Shown here piece by piece: positions 1-9,274 of a stretch of DNA of 64,000 nucleotides. Position 1 is the stretch's first letter. Each line of letters starts with the position of its first letter. Under the pieces are notes generated by a model. That model was not told the DNA's origin. It saw only the letters and a list, made by a program, of their open reading frames with translations, and made no database searches. A program made the translations under genes and the position numbers. This DNA comes from Brevibacillus reuszeri. Lineage in GTDB: Bacteria; Bacillota; Bacilli; Brevibacillales; Brevibacillaceae. The stretch is from positions 207,880-271,879 of the forward strand of contig NZ_BEXF01000009.1 of assembly GCF_002897295.1 (NCBI RefSeq), read 5' to 3'.

Positions 1-19
1 GAACGCAGCAGAAAACTAT

Positions 20-661
20 ATGTCATCAGCTATCTTTGTTGCGTTATACGCAGTTCCTGCCGTTTTTCTGTATGGAATTATAGTATCATCGCTTATCGAA
101 GCAGTTTTTGCGATGTTAAAAGTCAAAGGCAGCGCTGAGCCGATGATATCCTGTTCGTTTCATGTCATTTTTGGACTTTGCTTTGGAATCGTGCTTGAGT
201 CTACTCTATTCAGCATCATGGGTGGAGTAGCTGCGATCCTTTTCTATAGCTTGGATCGAATTATCGTTCCTGCCATCTTGGGCTTTAAAATGAAGATCCG
301 AGTAATCTCTTTTATTGCCCCTGTTTTCCTGGTTGTTCTTATAGTGGGCGTGATCTATGCGACAGCTCCTCCGAAGCGGCCATTTACCGCAAAAGATGCT
401 GTACGATATGCTACCGACACCATCCACAGGTTCCCAAGTAAAGAAGGTGTGATTAAATTGCAAATTGAAGGTTATGACGTTGAACAGGAAACAGAGGTAG
501 AGGAAACGGCTGAGAAGGAAACATATAAAGTGGTGTTCACGGAAAGATGGCGTAAGAGAGAAGAAAGTGGTTTTTACCAGATGATCTATGAGGTTAGCCG
601 CGGAAGAATGTCTGCAAGGGGAGGAAGTGGTGAGCATCCTCCATACTTGCAAACAAGGTAA
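20..661 (+). CDS. Membrane protein of unknown function, possibly 5'-truncated by the window edge
   Basis: The predicted product has about 213 residues. Three or four hydrophobic segments fill roughly residues 1-115, followed by a charged soluble tail with a Glu-rich stretch (EQETEVEETAEKE) and a basic C-terminus. I do not recognise the family. No ribosome binding site lies before the ATG at position 20, and the same frame stays open to base 2. The true start may therefore lie outside the window. A regulatory or structural role cannot be inferred. Confidence 0.55.
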   Translation: MSSAIFVALYAVPAVFLYGIIVSSLIEAVFAMLKVKGSAEPMISCSFHVIFGLCFGIVLESTLFSIMGGVAAILFYSLDRIIVPAILGFKMKIRVISFIAPVFLVVLIVGVIYATAPPKRPFTAKDAVRYATDTIHRFPSKEGVIKLQIEGYDVEQETEVEETAEKETYKVVFTERWRKREESGFYQMIYEVSRGRMSARGGSGEHPPYLQTR

Positions 662-748
662 ACTGCTTGAATTAAAACGATAGCATGGAAACATTACCCA
701 AAGGTACCCCGTCAAATAAGCATAGGAATGACAGGGGGATCGAAAGAA

Positions 749-1999
749 ATGACAATGTTTGAAAAAGGTAACGTACTTACGGCGGGCATTATACTCGTTC
801 TGTTTTTAACTGGGTGTACCCAACATTCTACAAAGGGGATAGCATTGGAAAATCGACAAGCCGAGGCGTCCGCGGTTGACTCGCGTATTGTCGATGCAAG
901 CAATAAGTTCGGTATGCAGCTCCATCAGCAGTTAGTTCAAAAGGAACAAAACCAAAAGAAAAACATATTCATTTCGCCTACCAGCATTTCTTTGGCGCTC
1001 GCCATGACATACAACGGTAGTAGAGGGGAATCACAAACCTCCATGGCCAAAACGATGGGCTGGCAAGGCATGTCTATTGATGAATTAAATCGGGGCAACG
1101 AAGCGCTCATCTCTCTTTTGAATCAACCCGGTAATGGCGTTCAAATGAACATTGCCAATTCGATTTGGTTACGTAAAGGAACGCCGTTTCACAGTAATTT
1201 CATGAAAACGAATCAAGAATTTTACCAAGCCAAAGTAACCGAGCTCGATTTCAATAATCCCGAGGCTTCTGATAATATTAATGATTGGGTAAACAAGAAT
1301 ACAAATGGAAAAATTCCCAAGGTGATTGAATCCATCGATCCCACGGAAGTTTTGATCCTTGCAAATGCTGTCTATTTCAATGGCGGGTGGAAAAAGGAAT
1401 TCCAGCTTTCCGATACGAAAGAAGAAAGCTTCAAGCAACATGATGGTTCCACCAAGCAAGTGCAGATGATGGTGCAGACAGGCACCTACGAATATTTACA
1501 GGAAGAGGAATTTCAAGCTATCCGCCTGCCTTACGGTGACGGGCAGATGGACATGCTTGTCATTCTGCCAGATGAAGCTTCCTCTTTAGGTGCTCTCCAT
1601 GACCAGCTTTGGGCAGATCACAGCAAATGGCAACAGCCGTTCCAGCAAAACGAGGGCGAGATCAAGCTTCCCCGCTTCAAGATAGAATACGAAAAACAGT
1701 TGAAAGAACCACTTAAGGCACTGGGCATGGAGCTACCCTTTGACGAGATGATGGCCGATTTTTCCGGCATGGCGCCTATTCCCCCCAACCTGTTCATTAG
1801 TGCGGTAACACACAAAACATTCGTTGAGGTCAATGAAAAAGGAACCGAGGCTGCTGCGGTCACTGCGGTAGAGATGGCTCAGGCTTCCGCTCCGACAGCT
1901 ACACCGTTCCAGATGACAATTAACCGGCCATTCTTCTTCGCGATTGAAGACCGTCAGACCAACGCATGGCTTTTTGTAGGGTCTGTGGTCGAACTATAA
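749..1999 (+). CDS. Serpin-family serine protease inhibitor, lipoprotein
   Basis: The N-terminus (FEKGNVLTAGIILVLFLTGC) is a type II signal peptide with an LTGC lipobox, so the mature protein should be lipid-anchored outside the membrane. The rest is a full-length serpin of about 416 residues. It carries NSIWLRKG, LANAVYFNGGWKKEF and the C-terminal NRPFFFAIEDRQT motif. The hinge of the reactive centre loop reads EKGTEAAAVTAVEM, rich in small residues, so the loop should be able to insert and the protein should be inhibitory. Counting from the conserved P15 Gly puts P1-P1' near Ala-Ser, which suggests elastase- or subtilisin-like targets (inference). I chose the start at 749 because AGGGGG sits about 9 bases upstream; an in-frame ATG at 728 has no such site. 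A hairpin terminator follows. Confidence 0.93.
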   Translation: MTMFEKGNVLTAGIILVLFLTGCTQHSTKGIALENRQAEASAVDSRIVDASNKFGMQLHQQLVQKEQNQKKNIFISPTSISLALAMTYNGSRGESQTSMAKTMGWQGMSIDELNRGNEALISLLNQPGNGVQMNIANSIWLRKGTPFHSNFMKTNQEFYQAKVTELDFNNPEASDNINDWVNKNTNGKIPKVIESIDPTEVLILANAVYFNGGWKKEFQLSDTKEESFKQHDGSTKQVQMMVQTGTYEYLQEEEFQAIRLPYGDGQMDMLVILPDEASSLGALHDQLWADHSKWQQPFQQNEGEIKLPRFKIEYEKQLKEPLKALGMELPFDEMMADFSGMAPIPPNLFISAVTHKTFVEVNEKGTEAAAVTAVEMAQASAPTATPFQMTINRPFFFAIEDRQTNAWLFVGSVVEL

Positions 2000-2044
2000 A
2001 CGCTGTAGAAAGAGTGAAGTAATAATAACATAGTAAGCGAAATG

Positions 2045-2075
2045 ACCGGCGTTCACGAGGAGCGCCGGTTTACCG
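2045..2075. terminator. Hairpin between convergent serpin and aminotransferase genes
   Basis: A 7-bp perfect stem (ACCGGCG / CGCCGGT at 2045-2051 and 2063-2069) with an 11-base loop sits in the short gap between convergent genes. The trailing T-run is weak, so termination efficiency is uncertain. Confidence 0.55.
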
Positions 2076-2094
2076 TGTAATAATCCGTAATCGA

Positions 2095-3426
2095 TTACCA
2101 ACCCGCATATTGTTTGACCTTTTCCATATCAATGCTGTTACTTTCGAGATCCTTGAAAGCTTGATCCAGAATCGAGATCGCTAGGTCAATTTCTTGTTTG
2201 GAAATGGTCAATGGTGGAGTAATCTCGATGACATTGCTATGAATGCCGACATAAAAAACGATCAGGCCCAATTCAAAGCAGCGGTAACAAACAGCGGCTG
2301 TTTTTTCAGCAGCAGGAGCTTTGGTGGACCGATCCTCTACAAGCTCGACCCCGATCGCCAATCCGCGTCCTCGAACATCGCCGATCCACTCGTATTTTTG
2401 CTTCAGTTCCTCCAACATTTTCAAAAAGTAGGCTCCGTTTTCTGCTGCATTCTCAATGAGCCTCTCTTCTTCCAGAATGGCGATATTCTCTAAAGCAGCT
2501 ATGCTGCATAACGGATTCCCGCTCGCAGTGAACATATGGACGCCGTTGCCTGTATCAAGCAGTTCTTTTCTTGCCACGACCGCGCTGATCGGCAAGCCAG
2601 CTCCAAGTGATTTGCCCAATACGACAGCATCGGGAGACAGGCCAAAATGATCAAAGGAAAACCACTTCCCGGTTCTGCCCATACCTACTTTCACTTCATC
2701 GAAAATCAAGGATATTTGGTATCGGTGACACAGTCTTTGCAATTCTGGCAAAAAATCATCAGGAGGTACGATCAAGCCACCGTCACTTTGGATTCCTTCG
2801 ACAATTAATCCGGCGGTATCTTCAGGAGGACAGACTGTTCGAAACACTTCATTTTCGATGTATTGAATGACTTGTGAGGTGAGCTCGGTTGTGTCTCCAA
2901 ATGGAGGTCGATACGGATTGGGATACGGTACCTTTAGGACATTGCTGCTACCGATGAATTTGGCTTGAGCGGGATGGCCGGACAAGGAAAGAGAACCCAT
3001 CGTTTGTCCGTGGTAGGAACCCATAAAGGAAACCATTCTCGATCGATTCCGAGCGAGAGGCAACAGCTTGAATACACAGTCGTTCGCGTCCGAACCTGAA
3101 TGGCCAAACCAGACCTTTTTCTCAAACGAACCTGGCGTTATCTCAACGAGCTTTTGCGCCAGGTCGACCATGTTTTTCTCCGGAATCGTGAGCTGTGATG
3201 TAAACGATAGGGTCTCATACTGTTGTTTCAATTTTTGGGCTATACGCGAATGACCATATCCAATTCCCGCGACTGCCCACCCAGCGCTCAAATCAAGATA
3301 GGACACACCTGCCTCGTCTGTCAGTCTGGTCCCGCAAGCCGAGGCTACCGCAATCGGGTAAAAGCGGATTTTCAACGCATTGGAAATGACTTTGTCTTCG
3401 GCAGAAAGCAGTGTGCCCTGATTCAC
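2095..3426 (-). CDS. Class III PLP-dependent aminotransferase (4-aminobutyrate aminotransferase-like)
   Basis: The 443-residue product has the class III transaminase pattern: GHSGSDAND for phosphate binding, IFDEVKVGMGRTG with Asp243 to hold the pyridine nitrogen, and the Schiff-base Lys272 in VLGKSLGAGLP. The family transfers omega-amino groups of GABA, ornithine, putrescine or similar amines to 2-oxo acids. The exact substrate is not readable from sequence. The start is GTG, overlapping the stop of the upstream regulator in a GTGA junction, with AGGGGGAT as ribosome binding site. The two genes are therefore translationally coupled and form one minus-strand unit. The neighbourhood (permease, glutamine-synthetase homologue, sigma-54 control) fits use of amines or amino acids as nitrogen source. 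Confidence 0.9.
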   Translation of the reverse strand: MNQGTLLSAEDKVISNALKIRFYPIAVASACGTRLTDEAGVSYLDLSAGWAVAGIGYGHSRIAQKLKQQYETLSFTSQLTIPEKNMVDLAQKLVEITPGSFEKKVWFGHSGSDANDCVFKLLPLARNRSRMVSFMGSYHGQTMGSLSLSGHPAQAKFIGSSNVLKVPYPNPYRPPFGDTTELTSQVIQYIENEVFRTVCPPEDTAGLIVEGIQSDGGLIVPPDDFLPELQRLCHRYQISLIFDEVKVGMGRTGKWFSFDHFGLSPDAVVLGKSLGAGLPISAVVARKELLDTGNGVHMFTASGNPLCSIAALENIAILEEERLIENAAENGAYFLKMLEELKQKYEWIGDVRGRGLAIGVELVEDRSTKAPAAEKTAAVCYRCFELGLIVFYVGIHSNVIEITPPLTISKQEIDLAISILDQAFKDLESNSIDMEKVKQYAGW

Positions 3427-5210
3427 CGGAGTATCCCCCTAACATTTTTCAGATCGTATTTTTTCAGCTTGTAATTCAAATTTTGGCGGGGAATCCCTAG
3501 CTGCTCACTCGCTTTGGTGATATTTCCCTTAGTGTCACGTAAGGCTTGTTCGATCATGACCCGTTCCAGATGTTCAATCTGTTCGGGCAAATTCCCCCGA
3601 TAATCATGGACAGACGGCTGGGAGGGTAGAGAGGGTTCTACTAGTTGGTTCATTTTTTGTTTAAAGTCAGGGGGGAGGTGATCGAACGAAATCATCGTTT
3701 CGTCATAAACCAGATTCAGTGAGCCTTCAATGGTATGTTCCAGCTGACGGACATTCCCAGGCCAGCTGTAATTCAAGAAAAATTGGAAAACGTCAACGTC
3801 CACACCCACTACGTCAACTCCCAATCCATTCGAGTGCTTTTGGATGAAAGAATCGATAAGGACAGGAATATCTTCTCTGCGCTTTCGCAAGGGGGGGATG
3901 AAAATATTGACGACACCCAAACGGTAATACAGGTCTTCCCGTAGCCTTTCGTTTGCAATGGCCTCATGCGGATCTTCATTCATGGTGGCAACTACCCGAA
4001 CGTCAATATCGAGTACCTTTGACGATCCCAACCGTTGGATTTTTCTCTCCTGGAGCACACGGAGGAGCTTGGCTTGCAGGTTTGGATTCATGGAATTGAT
4101 TTCATCCAAGAGCAACGTTCCCCCATGCGCCTGTTCAAAGAGGCCTGCCCGATCGATGGCACCGGTAAAACTCCCGACACTCGTCCCAAATAATAACCCT
4201 TCAAGCAGTGCTTCCGGGAGAGCGGCACAATTTTGGGCGATGAAGGGCTTGTGCTTGCGTGGACTTTCATTATGGATGCTTTGGGCGATTAGTTCCTTGC
4301 CTGTCCCAGTTTCCCCCACAATCAGAATATTCGAACGAGAGCGGGCAGATCTACGTGCTTGCTCGATCATATATCCCATTTCCTTGCTAGAGTAGACGAT
4401 TGTCTCAAACTGGTAGCGGGTATTGCTTTTTTCAACTGTGGGAAGTAGGGGAACCGTTGCCCCAGGTGTCTGTTTTTGCAAATGGTAAATCGTTTCGGTC
4501 AATTGCTTTTGCTCCGTAATATCCTTGGAGATTTCGACGGCTCCCACCTTTTTGTTTCCTACATACAACGGCATGGTACGAGAAAGTGTCGTCACCGCTT
4601 TTCCATTGTTCGTAAAATGGGTCTCCCGATGATTAAGCACCCTGCCTGTTCGCAAGCATGTTAATAAAGTGCTGCTTTCTTCGTCCAAGGACCAGACATC
4701 TTCCAGCCTTTTTTCCCTGACTGCATCGGGCTCGAGCGTATCCAATTCACCCATTTTCCGATTATAGAAAATGATTTTTCCTTGCGAATCGATACTGCAG
4801 ACGCCTTCTTCCACCTGGTCTAAGATGGAATCGTACATAGCCTTGGTTTCATTCATTTGCTGCAACTGGTGCTGTAATTGCTGCGTTTGTGTGATGTTTT
4901 TGAAAATAAGCAGAAACAGTAACGAATTTGGTGGGATATTCAGACAGGAAAGATTCGCAATCAGCTGCTGAGTGCCGAATGAAAGGGAAATCCCAGTCAT
5001 GTTTTTGCTCATTTGGATACATTTGCGCAATTCTTCGGAAGGGATCAGTTCAAAGATGGAGATCCCGATCAAGCTGCTCGGACTGCTAGAAAACAGTCGG
5101 GTAGCTGATCGGTTCAACGAGAGGATGTCTCCTTTGTCATCGGTAATCACCATACTGTCAAAGCTTACGTTCCACACATCGTGTAAAGGAAGACCGGAGT
5201 AAACATTCAT
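3423..5210 (-). CDS. Sigma-54-dependent enhancer-binding regulator with two PAS domains
   Basis: The 595-residue product has two PAS-like sensor segments (about residues 15-110 and 120-235), a AAA+ domain with Walker A GETGTGKE (299-306) and Walker B LLLDE (366-370), and a Fis-type helix-turn-helix at the C-terminus (TKASEQLGIPRQNLNYKL). This is the RocR/BkdR-type layout of activators that remodel sigma-54 polymerase using ATP. The sigma-54 contact loop reads GSFTGA (346-351) instead of the usual GAFTGA. The gene is divergent from a strong -24/-12 promoter 270 bases away and is coupled to the aminotransferase gene. It is the obvious activator of the operon at 5531-10614 (inference). Confidence 0.93.
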   Translation of the reverse strand: MNVYSGLPLHDVWNVSFDSMVITDDKGDILSLNRSATRLFSSSPSSLIGISIFELIPSEELRKCIQMSKNMTGISLSFGTQQLIANLSCLNIPPNSLLFLLIFKNITQTQQLQHQLQQMNETKAMYDSILDQVEEGVCSIDSQGKIIFYNRKMGELDTLEPDAVREKRLEDVWSLDEESSTLLTCLRTGRVLNHRETHFTNNGKAVTTLSRTMPLYVGNKKVGAVEISKDITEQKQLTETIYHLQKQTPGATVPLLPTVEKSNTRYQFETIVYSSKEMGYMIEQARRSARSRSNILIVGETGTGKELIAQSIHNESPRKHKPFIAQNCAALPEALLEGLLFGTSVGSFTGAIDRAGLFEQAHGGTLLLDEINSMNPNLQAKLLRVLQERKIQRLGSSKVLDIDVRVVATMNEDPHEAIANERLREDLYYRLGVVNIFIPPLRKRREDIPVLIDSFIQKHSNGLGVDVVGVDVDVFQFFLNYSWPGNVRQLEHTIEGSLNLVYDETMISFDHLPPDFKQKMNQLVEPSLPSQPSVHDYRGNLPEQIEHLERVMIEQALRDTKGNITKASEQLGIPRQNLNYKLKKYDLKNVRGILR

Positions 5211-5478
5211 GTGTATCTATCACCCCTAAACTATCGAAAAAATATGATGAAAAAAAATGAGCGTTTTTATTCTAACAAGGAGGAAGCAGAGTTTTATTTT
5301 GTAAACTATAGCAGAAACATCTGGTCTTTTGGAAGGTGAAAACCACAAAAAGAGTTTAAATTAAGAAAGAAAAAAATATTTCGAAAAATATTCGTCAGTT
5401 GAAGACTATTTTTCGTTTTCTTTTTCGTGTGCCGGAAGAAAAGAGTGAATATTCGTGCGCTTTTGTGTTTTGTATCTG

Positions 5479-5496
5479 TTGGCACGAATGTTGCTT
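5479..5496 (+). promoter_or_regulatory. Sigma-54 (-24/-12) promoter of the amidohydrolase operon
   Basis: TTGGCACGAATGTTGCTT matches the sigma-54 consensus TGGCAC-N5-TTGCT exactly, with GG and GC ten bases apart. The start codon follows 35 bases downstream, so any longer reading frame beginning upstream of this promoter is excluded. About 85 bases upstream, at 5375-5392, AATATT-TCGAAA-AATATT forms a near-palindrome that is a candidate enhancer site for the divergent regulator (inference). Confidence 0.93.
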
Positions 5497-5530
5497 GAAG
5501 ACATGGCATCACATGTTACAGGAGGTCATT

Positions 5531-6682
5531 ATGTCAGAAATATCTTTGCGTGATGTACAAGCCGTCGATGTTCATGCCCATCCATATGTAGCGAATGAAC
5601 GACCTTACACGCCCGAGGAGTTTATTCACAAGCTGTCCTTGTCCGTACTCCCAAAGCAAATGCATAAAGGACAAGTTTCTTCGCCGCACCAGCCTTTTCC
5701 GGGCTCCATCATGTGGATGCAAATCCTGACCAGACGAATGGCTCGGTATTTTGATTGCGAACCGACACTGGCGGAAGTGGTAAGAGTGCGAAATGAGCGA
5801 GCTGCAAACTTCCAGGCTTACACGAGAGAACTGTTTGAAGATGCCAAAATCACAGGTGTAATCACCGATTTCGGGTATCCGACACCGATGCTGAAAAAGC
5901 AGGCGTACACAGAGCTGTGTGGCGCGAGAATCTGGGAAATACACCGGATCGAACCTGTCATGGTGCGCCTTCGTAAGGAATGTGCCAGCTTTGGAGAGTT
6001 CGTCGAGATGTATCGTGCAGATTTGCGGACCGCGTTAGAGAGAGCAGACGTTGTCGGATTAAAATCGATTATTGCCTACCGCAGTGGGCTGGAAGTGATG
6101 GATAAAAATGAGCAGGCTGCTTCCTCGCAATGGGAGGAATTCAAGGCAAATGAACGCGCTGAAGCCAAAGCTTTGCGGGACTATTGCCTGCACATTGCGA
6201 TGGAGGAATGTACCGCTGCAAACAAAGTCATGCATATTCACACAGGTGTAGGGGATGGCGATGTTGTCTTGCCGAAAGCAAGCCCTAGCTTCCTGCTCCC
6301 GTTGCTGCGTCACAAGGCATACGCCGAAACCAAGGTGCATCTCGTTCACGGGGGCTATCCTTGGGTGGAGGAGGCGGCATTCATCGTCAGTATTTTGCCA
6401 AATGTCTACATGGACATTTCCTTGCAAAATCCATTTGTCGGTCACGGAGTCAAACGGATTCTCTCACAAGTATTTGAATTCGCACCGTTTGACAAGGTGA
6501 TGTATGGCTCCGATGCTTTTACCGTTCCGGAAATGAACTGGCTGGGGGTGCATCTATTCAAGGAGTGCTTTGAACAAGTGTTGCAATCATGGGTGGAGTC
6601 GGACTACGTTGATGCCGAGACAGCACGATATATCGGAGAAATGGTATTGTACCGCAATTTTGAGAGCATCTATATCAAATAA
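5531..6682 (+). CDS. Amidohydrolase (TIM-barrel metal hydrolase, FluG N-terminal-domain-like)
   Basis: This 383-residue protein has amidohydrolase-2 signatures: VDVHAHPY near the N-terminus (metal ligands His15 and His17), MHIHTGVGDGD and VHLVHGGYPW in the middle, and YGSDAF with the late catalytic Asp. It should be a cytoplasmic hydrolase or decarboxylase acting on a small polar substrate; the substrate is unknown. It is the first gene after the sigma-54 promoter and starts after GGAGGTCATT. In fungal FluG a domain of this kind is fused to a glutamine-synthetase domain. Here a synthetase homologue lies three genes downstream in the same operon, which supports a joint pathway (inference). Confidence 0.87.
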   Translation: MSEISLRDVQAVDVHAHPYVANERPYTPEEFIHKLSLSVLPKQMHKGQVSSPHQPFPGSIMWMQILTRRMARYFDCEPTLAEVVRVRNERAANFQAYTRELFEDAKITGVITDFGYPTPMLKKQAYTELCGARIWEIHRIEPVMVRLRKECASFGEFVEMYRADLRTALERADVVGLKSIIAYRSGLEVMDKNEQAASSQWEEFKANERAEAKALRDYCLHIAMEECTAANKVMHIHTGVGDGDVVLPKASPSFLLPLLRHKAYAETKVHLVHGGYPWVEEAAFIVSILPNVYMDISLQNPFVGHGVKRILSQVFEFAPFDKVMYGSDAFTVPEMNWLGVHLFKECFEQVLQSWVESDYVDAETARYIGEMVLYRNFESIYIK

Positions 6683-6694
6683 TTTGGGGGTGCC

Positions 6695-8047
6695 ATGATG
6701 GAACAAAGAGTGTTGGAGCTTGCACCGGAGCGAAAGCTGGGGTATTGGCACATTTGGGCCCTGGGGGTAGGAGCTGTCGTAGGGGACGGCGTCTTCCTGC
6801 TAATGGGGCAGGGAATCGCCATGGCAGGTCCGGGAGCCATGCTCGCCTATTTTATAGCGGGGCTGTCACAATTTTTCCTCATGGTTGCGCTAGGTGAACT
6901 CGCAGTCGGAATGCCCAATGCCGGAGCCATGTCCCGTTGGGTAGAGAGGATGATGGGGCGATGGTGGGGCTTTTTATCCGGGGTAACATTTGCACTCGGA
7001 TGGGTCATTGCAGGTGGTAGCGTCGGCTTGGCACTAGGAAAAATTACAATGTGGTTTTTTCCGCAATTGCAAGGAGAGTACTGGTCAGTCATTTTCGCCG
7101 TCTTCTTTATTACGGTGTTTGCTGTACTCAATATCATGGGGACAGAAATCGCTGCAACCACGCAATTATTGCTCGTGATTATCATGACGGCTGTTATTGC
7201 TATCTTCTCGCTTATTGGATTAAAAGATATGAATCTGGAGAATTTCACACCCTTTCTCCCACACGGATCGGAAGGCTTTTGGTCGGCCATTCCGCTCGGA
7301 ACGTACGCTTACTTGGGAGCAGTCACGCTGGCAACTGCCGGGGGCGAATGTAAGGATCCGAAAGATTTGCCGAAAGCGCTGATCTGGTCCGGAATTACGT
7401 TTTTGATTCTCTATACGGCTGCTCAGGCTGTCTTGCAAGGCTTGATTCCCTGGGATCAGATTACGATGGACAGCTCACCGTTTACGGTTGCAGCAGGACA
7501 AGTATTTGGCTTTGCTGGGGCATTTGTCATGAATGCCGTCGCCTGGATTGCCGCAGCCACCTGCATTTTGATGGGGACGCTATACGCAGCCTCTCGCATC
7601 TTTTATGCTCAGGCTCGCGAGGGATTTTTACCGGCGTTTTTCGGCTATCTCCATCCAAAAACGAAAACACCAGTGTACGGCATCTTGTTTGTGTGGGCTT
7701 GCTCGGTCGCTCTTGTAATTTTGGGCTCCTTGAATCCTGATTTTCTCTATGTCGAGCTATCCAATCAGTTGGTGCTGGCCTGGATGGTATCCTGGACATT
7801 GGCTCTGATTGCCGCCGTTCTCTATCGCAAAAAGCATCCAGATGAAATCGAGCGGTTGCCGTGGAAACAACCCTTGTACCCACTCTTCCCGATATTGGGC
7901 TTTATTGGAATCGGTATTGTCTGCTACGGCTCGTTCGTTGGGTCTCCGATGACGCTGTTGCGCGGTGCAATCTGGATGGGGGCGTTGTTCCTTGTGTTCA
8001 AGTTGTTTCAGAAAAAAGGTCAATCCACGGTTACTCATCGAAGCTAA
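6695..8047 (+). CDS. APC-family amino acid/amine permease
   Basis: The product is a 450-residue integral membrane protein with about 12 hydrophobic segments. It has the APC-superfamily start (LGYWHIWALGVGAVVGDGVF, with the Gly-rich unwound helix 1) and the ARIFYAQAREGFLP-like loop after helix 8. It likely imports the operon substrate, an amino acid or polyamine, by proton coupling. It begins 12 bases after the amidohydrolase stop, behind TTTGGGGGTGCC, and belongs to the same sigma-54 operon. Substrate specificity is not visible. Confidence 0.88.
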   Translation: MMEQRVLELAPERKLGYWHIWALGVGAVVGDGVFLLMGQGIAMAGPGAMLAYFIAGLSQFFLMVALGELAVGMPNAGAMSRWVERMMGRWWGFLSGVTFALGWVIAGGSVGLALGKITMWFFPQLQGEYWSVIFAVFFITVFAVLNIMGTEIAATTQLLLVIIMTAVIAIFSLIGLKDMNLENFTPFLPHGSEGFWSAIPLGTYAYLGAVTLATAGGECKDPKDLPKALIWSGITFLILYTAAQAVLQGLIPWDQITMDSSPFTVAAGQVFGFAGAFVMNAVAWIAAATCILMGTLYAASRIFYAQAREGFLPAFFGYLHPKTKTPVYGILFVWACSVALVILGSLNPDFLYVELSNQLVLAWMVSWTLALIAAVLYRKKHPDEIERLPWKQPLYPLFPILGFIGIGIVCYGSFVGSPMTLLRGAIWMGALFLVFKLFQKKGQSTVTHRS

Positions 8048-8065
8048 GATAGGAAGGGATCAACC

Positions 8066-9274
8066 ATGAAAAGCTCCATTCACGAAAAGCTTTCACTGAG
8101 TGAGGAACTCCTGCAGCAACTGACCGAAATCAGAAGTTACCTCCATCAAAACCCAGAGCTATCCTTCAAGGAATACCAGACCAGCTCGTATATTGTGTCT
8201 TGGTTGGAAAAGTGGGGCATCCCGCATAGCCGTTTTGGAGAGACGGGGGTCGTCGTCGACTTGCTCGGTGATGGAGGAGAGGGGCCGCATATCGGAGTTC
8301 GAGCCGATATAGACGCACTCCCCATCGAAGAAAAGACGCAGCTGCCATTCGCTTCCAAACAACTGGGTGTCATGCATGCATGTGGACACGATGGACATAC
8401 CACGATTTTGCTCGGTACTGTCTATCAGTTGTACCAATTGAAAAGCGAGTGGAGGGGACGCGTGCGCTGCATCTTCCAACCGGGCGAAGAAGCAGATGGG
8501 GCTGCACAGAAGATGATCGAGCAAGGTGTCTTGGAGAATCCTCCAGTGAACGGGATGCTGGCTCTGCATTTGTGGCCGCATCTTCCGTTTGGATCGGTAG
8601 GGGTCAGGACTGGAGCGATCACGGCATCTTGTGACGATTTTCGGATTGAAATCGAAGGGAAGGGTGGACACAGCGCCAGACCTCATCATGCGGTCGATGC
8701 GATTGCGATCAGCAGTCAGATTCTTCAGGCACTCTCCCTGCTCGTAACCAAGAATACCAATCCCGTGGACCCAGTGGTTGTACACGTAGGCAAGATTCAG
8801 GGAGGGACAGCGAACAACATCGTAGCGGATCGGGTCGTCTTGGAAGGAACGACACGGACGGTTTCACGAGAGACGAGAAAAAAATTGCGCTCGCAATTCA
8901 TCGCGCTCGTCGAAGGAATCGCAGAGGCATACGGAGCGACAGCAAAAATCATTTACTCCGACGGCTTGCCTCCTGTCATCAACGACCCGCTTTTGACGGA
9001 CTGCGTGAAACAGTGCGCGGCAGAGCTATTGGGTGATTCTCGTGTCTACGTCCTGCTAGAACCATCTATGGGGGCAGATGATTTTGGAGCATTTGCTGAA
9101 CAGGTCCCGAGCACGTATTTCCGATTAGGTATCCAACAAGCGGATCGCCCCGTGTACGATTTGCACCATCCACAATTTCAATTTGACCAGGAGATTATCC
9201 CGATTGGCGTAAAGCTTTTTACCCATACAGTTCTCACATTGTTGCTGGATAAAGGAGAGAAAGAGATATGTTAA
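8066..9274 (+). CDS. M20D-family amidohydrolase (N-acyl-amino-acid / hippurate hydrolase-like)
   Basis: The 402-residue product carries the M20D zinc-site motifs MHACGHDGHT and FQPGEEADGAA, the dimerisation-domain GKGGHSARPHHAVD and a late ADDFGAF. Relatives split acyl or amide bonds of N-acyl amino acids. In this operon it could release the amino acid from a gamma-glutamyl or acyl intermediate (inference). Its last seven bases overlap the next gene, so the two are probably translated together. The ribosome binding site is AGGAAGGGATC. Confidence 0.9.
   Translation: MKSSIHEKLSLSEELLQQLTEIRSYLHQNPELSFKEYQTSSYIVSWLEKWGIPHSRFGETGVVVDLLGDGGEGPHIGVRADIDALPIEEKTQLPFASKQLGVMHACGHDGHTTILLGTVYQLYQLKSEWRGRVRCIFQPGEEADGAAQKMIEQGVLENPPVNGMLALHLWPHLPFGSVGVRTGAITASCDDFRIEIEGKGGHSARPHHAVDAIAISSQILQALSLLVTKNTNPVDPVVVHVGKIQGGTANNIVADRVVLEGTTRTVSRETRKKLRSQFIALVEGIAEAYGATAKIIYSDGLPPVINDPLLTDCVKQCAAELLGDSRVYVLLEPSMGADDFGAFAEQVPSTYFRLGIQQADRPVYDLHHPQFQFDQEIIPIGVKLFTHTVLTLLLDKGEKEIC

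Noticed and set aside
1169..1459. Minus-strand frame opposite the serpin gene
   Set aside because: It is a shadow of the serpin coding strand without a ribosome binding site or family resemblance.
5399..5530. A longer amidohydrolase start at 5399
   Set aside because: It lies upstream of the sigma-54 promoter at 5479-5496, so the extra codons could not be transcribed. The ATG at 5531 has GGAGGTCATT directly before it.
8159..8785. 208-residue minus-strand frame opposite the M20D gene
   Set aside because: Its length arises from codon bias of the real gene. The composition is unlike a protein and it has no start signals.
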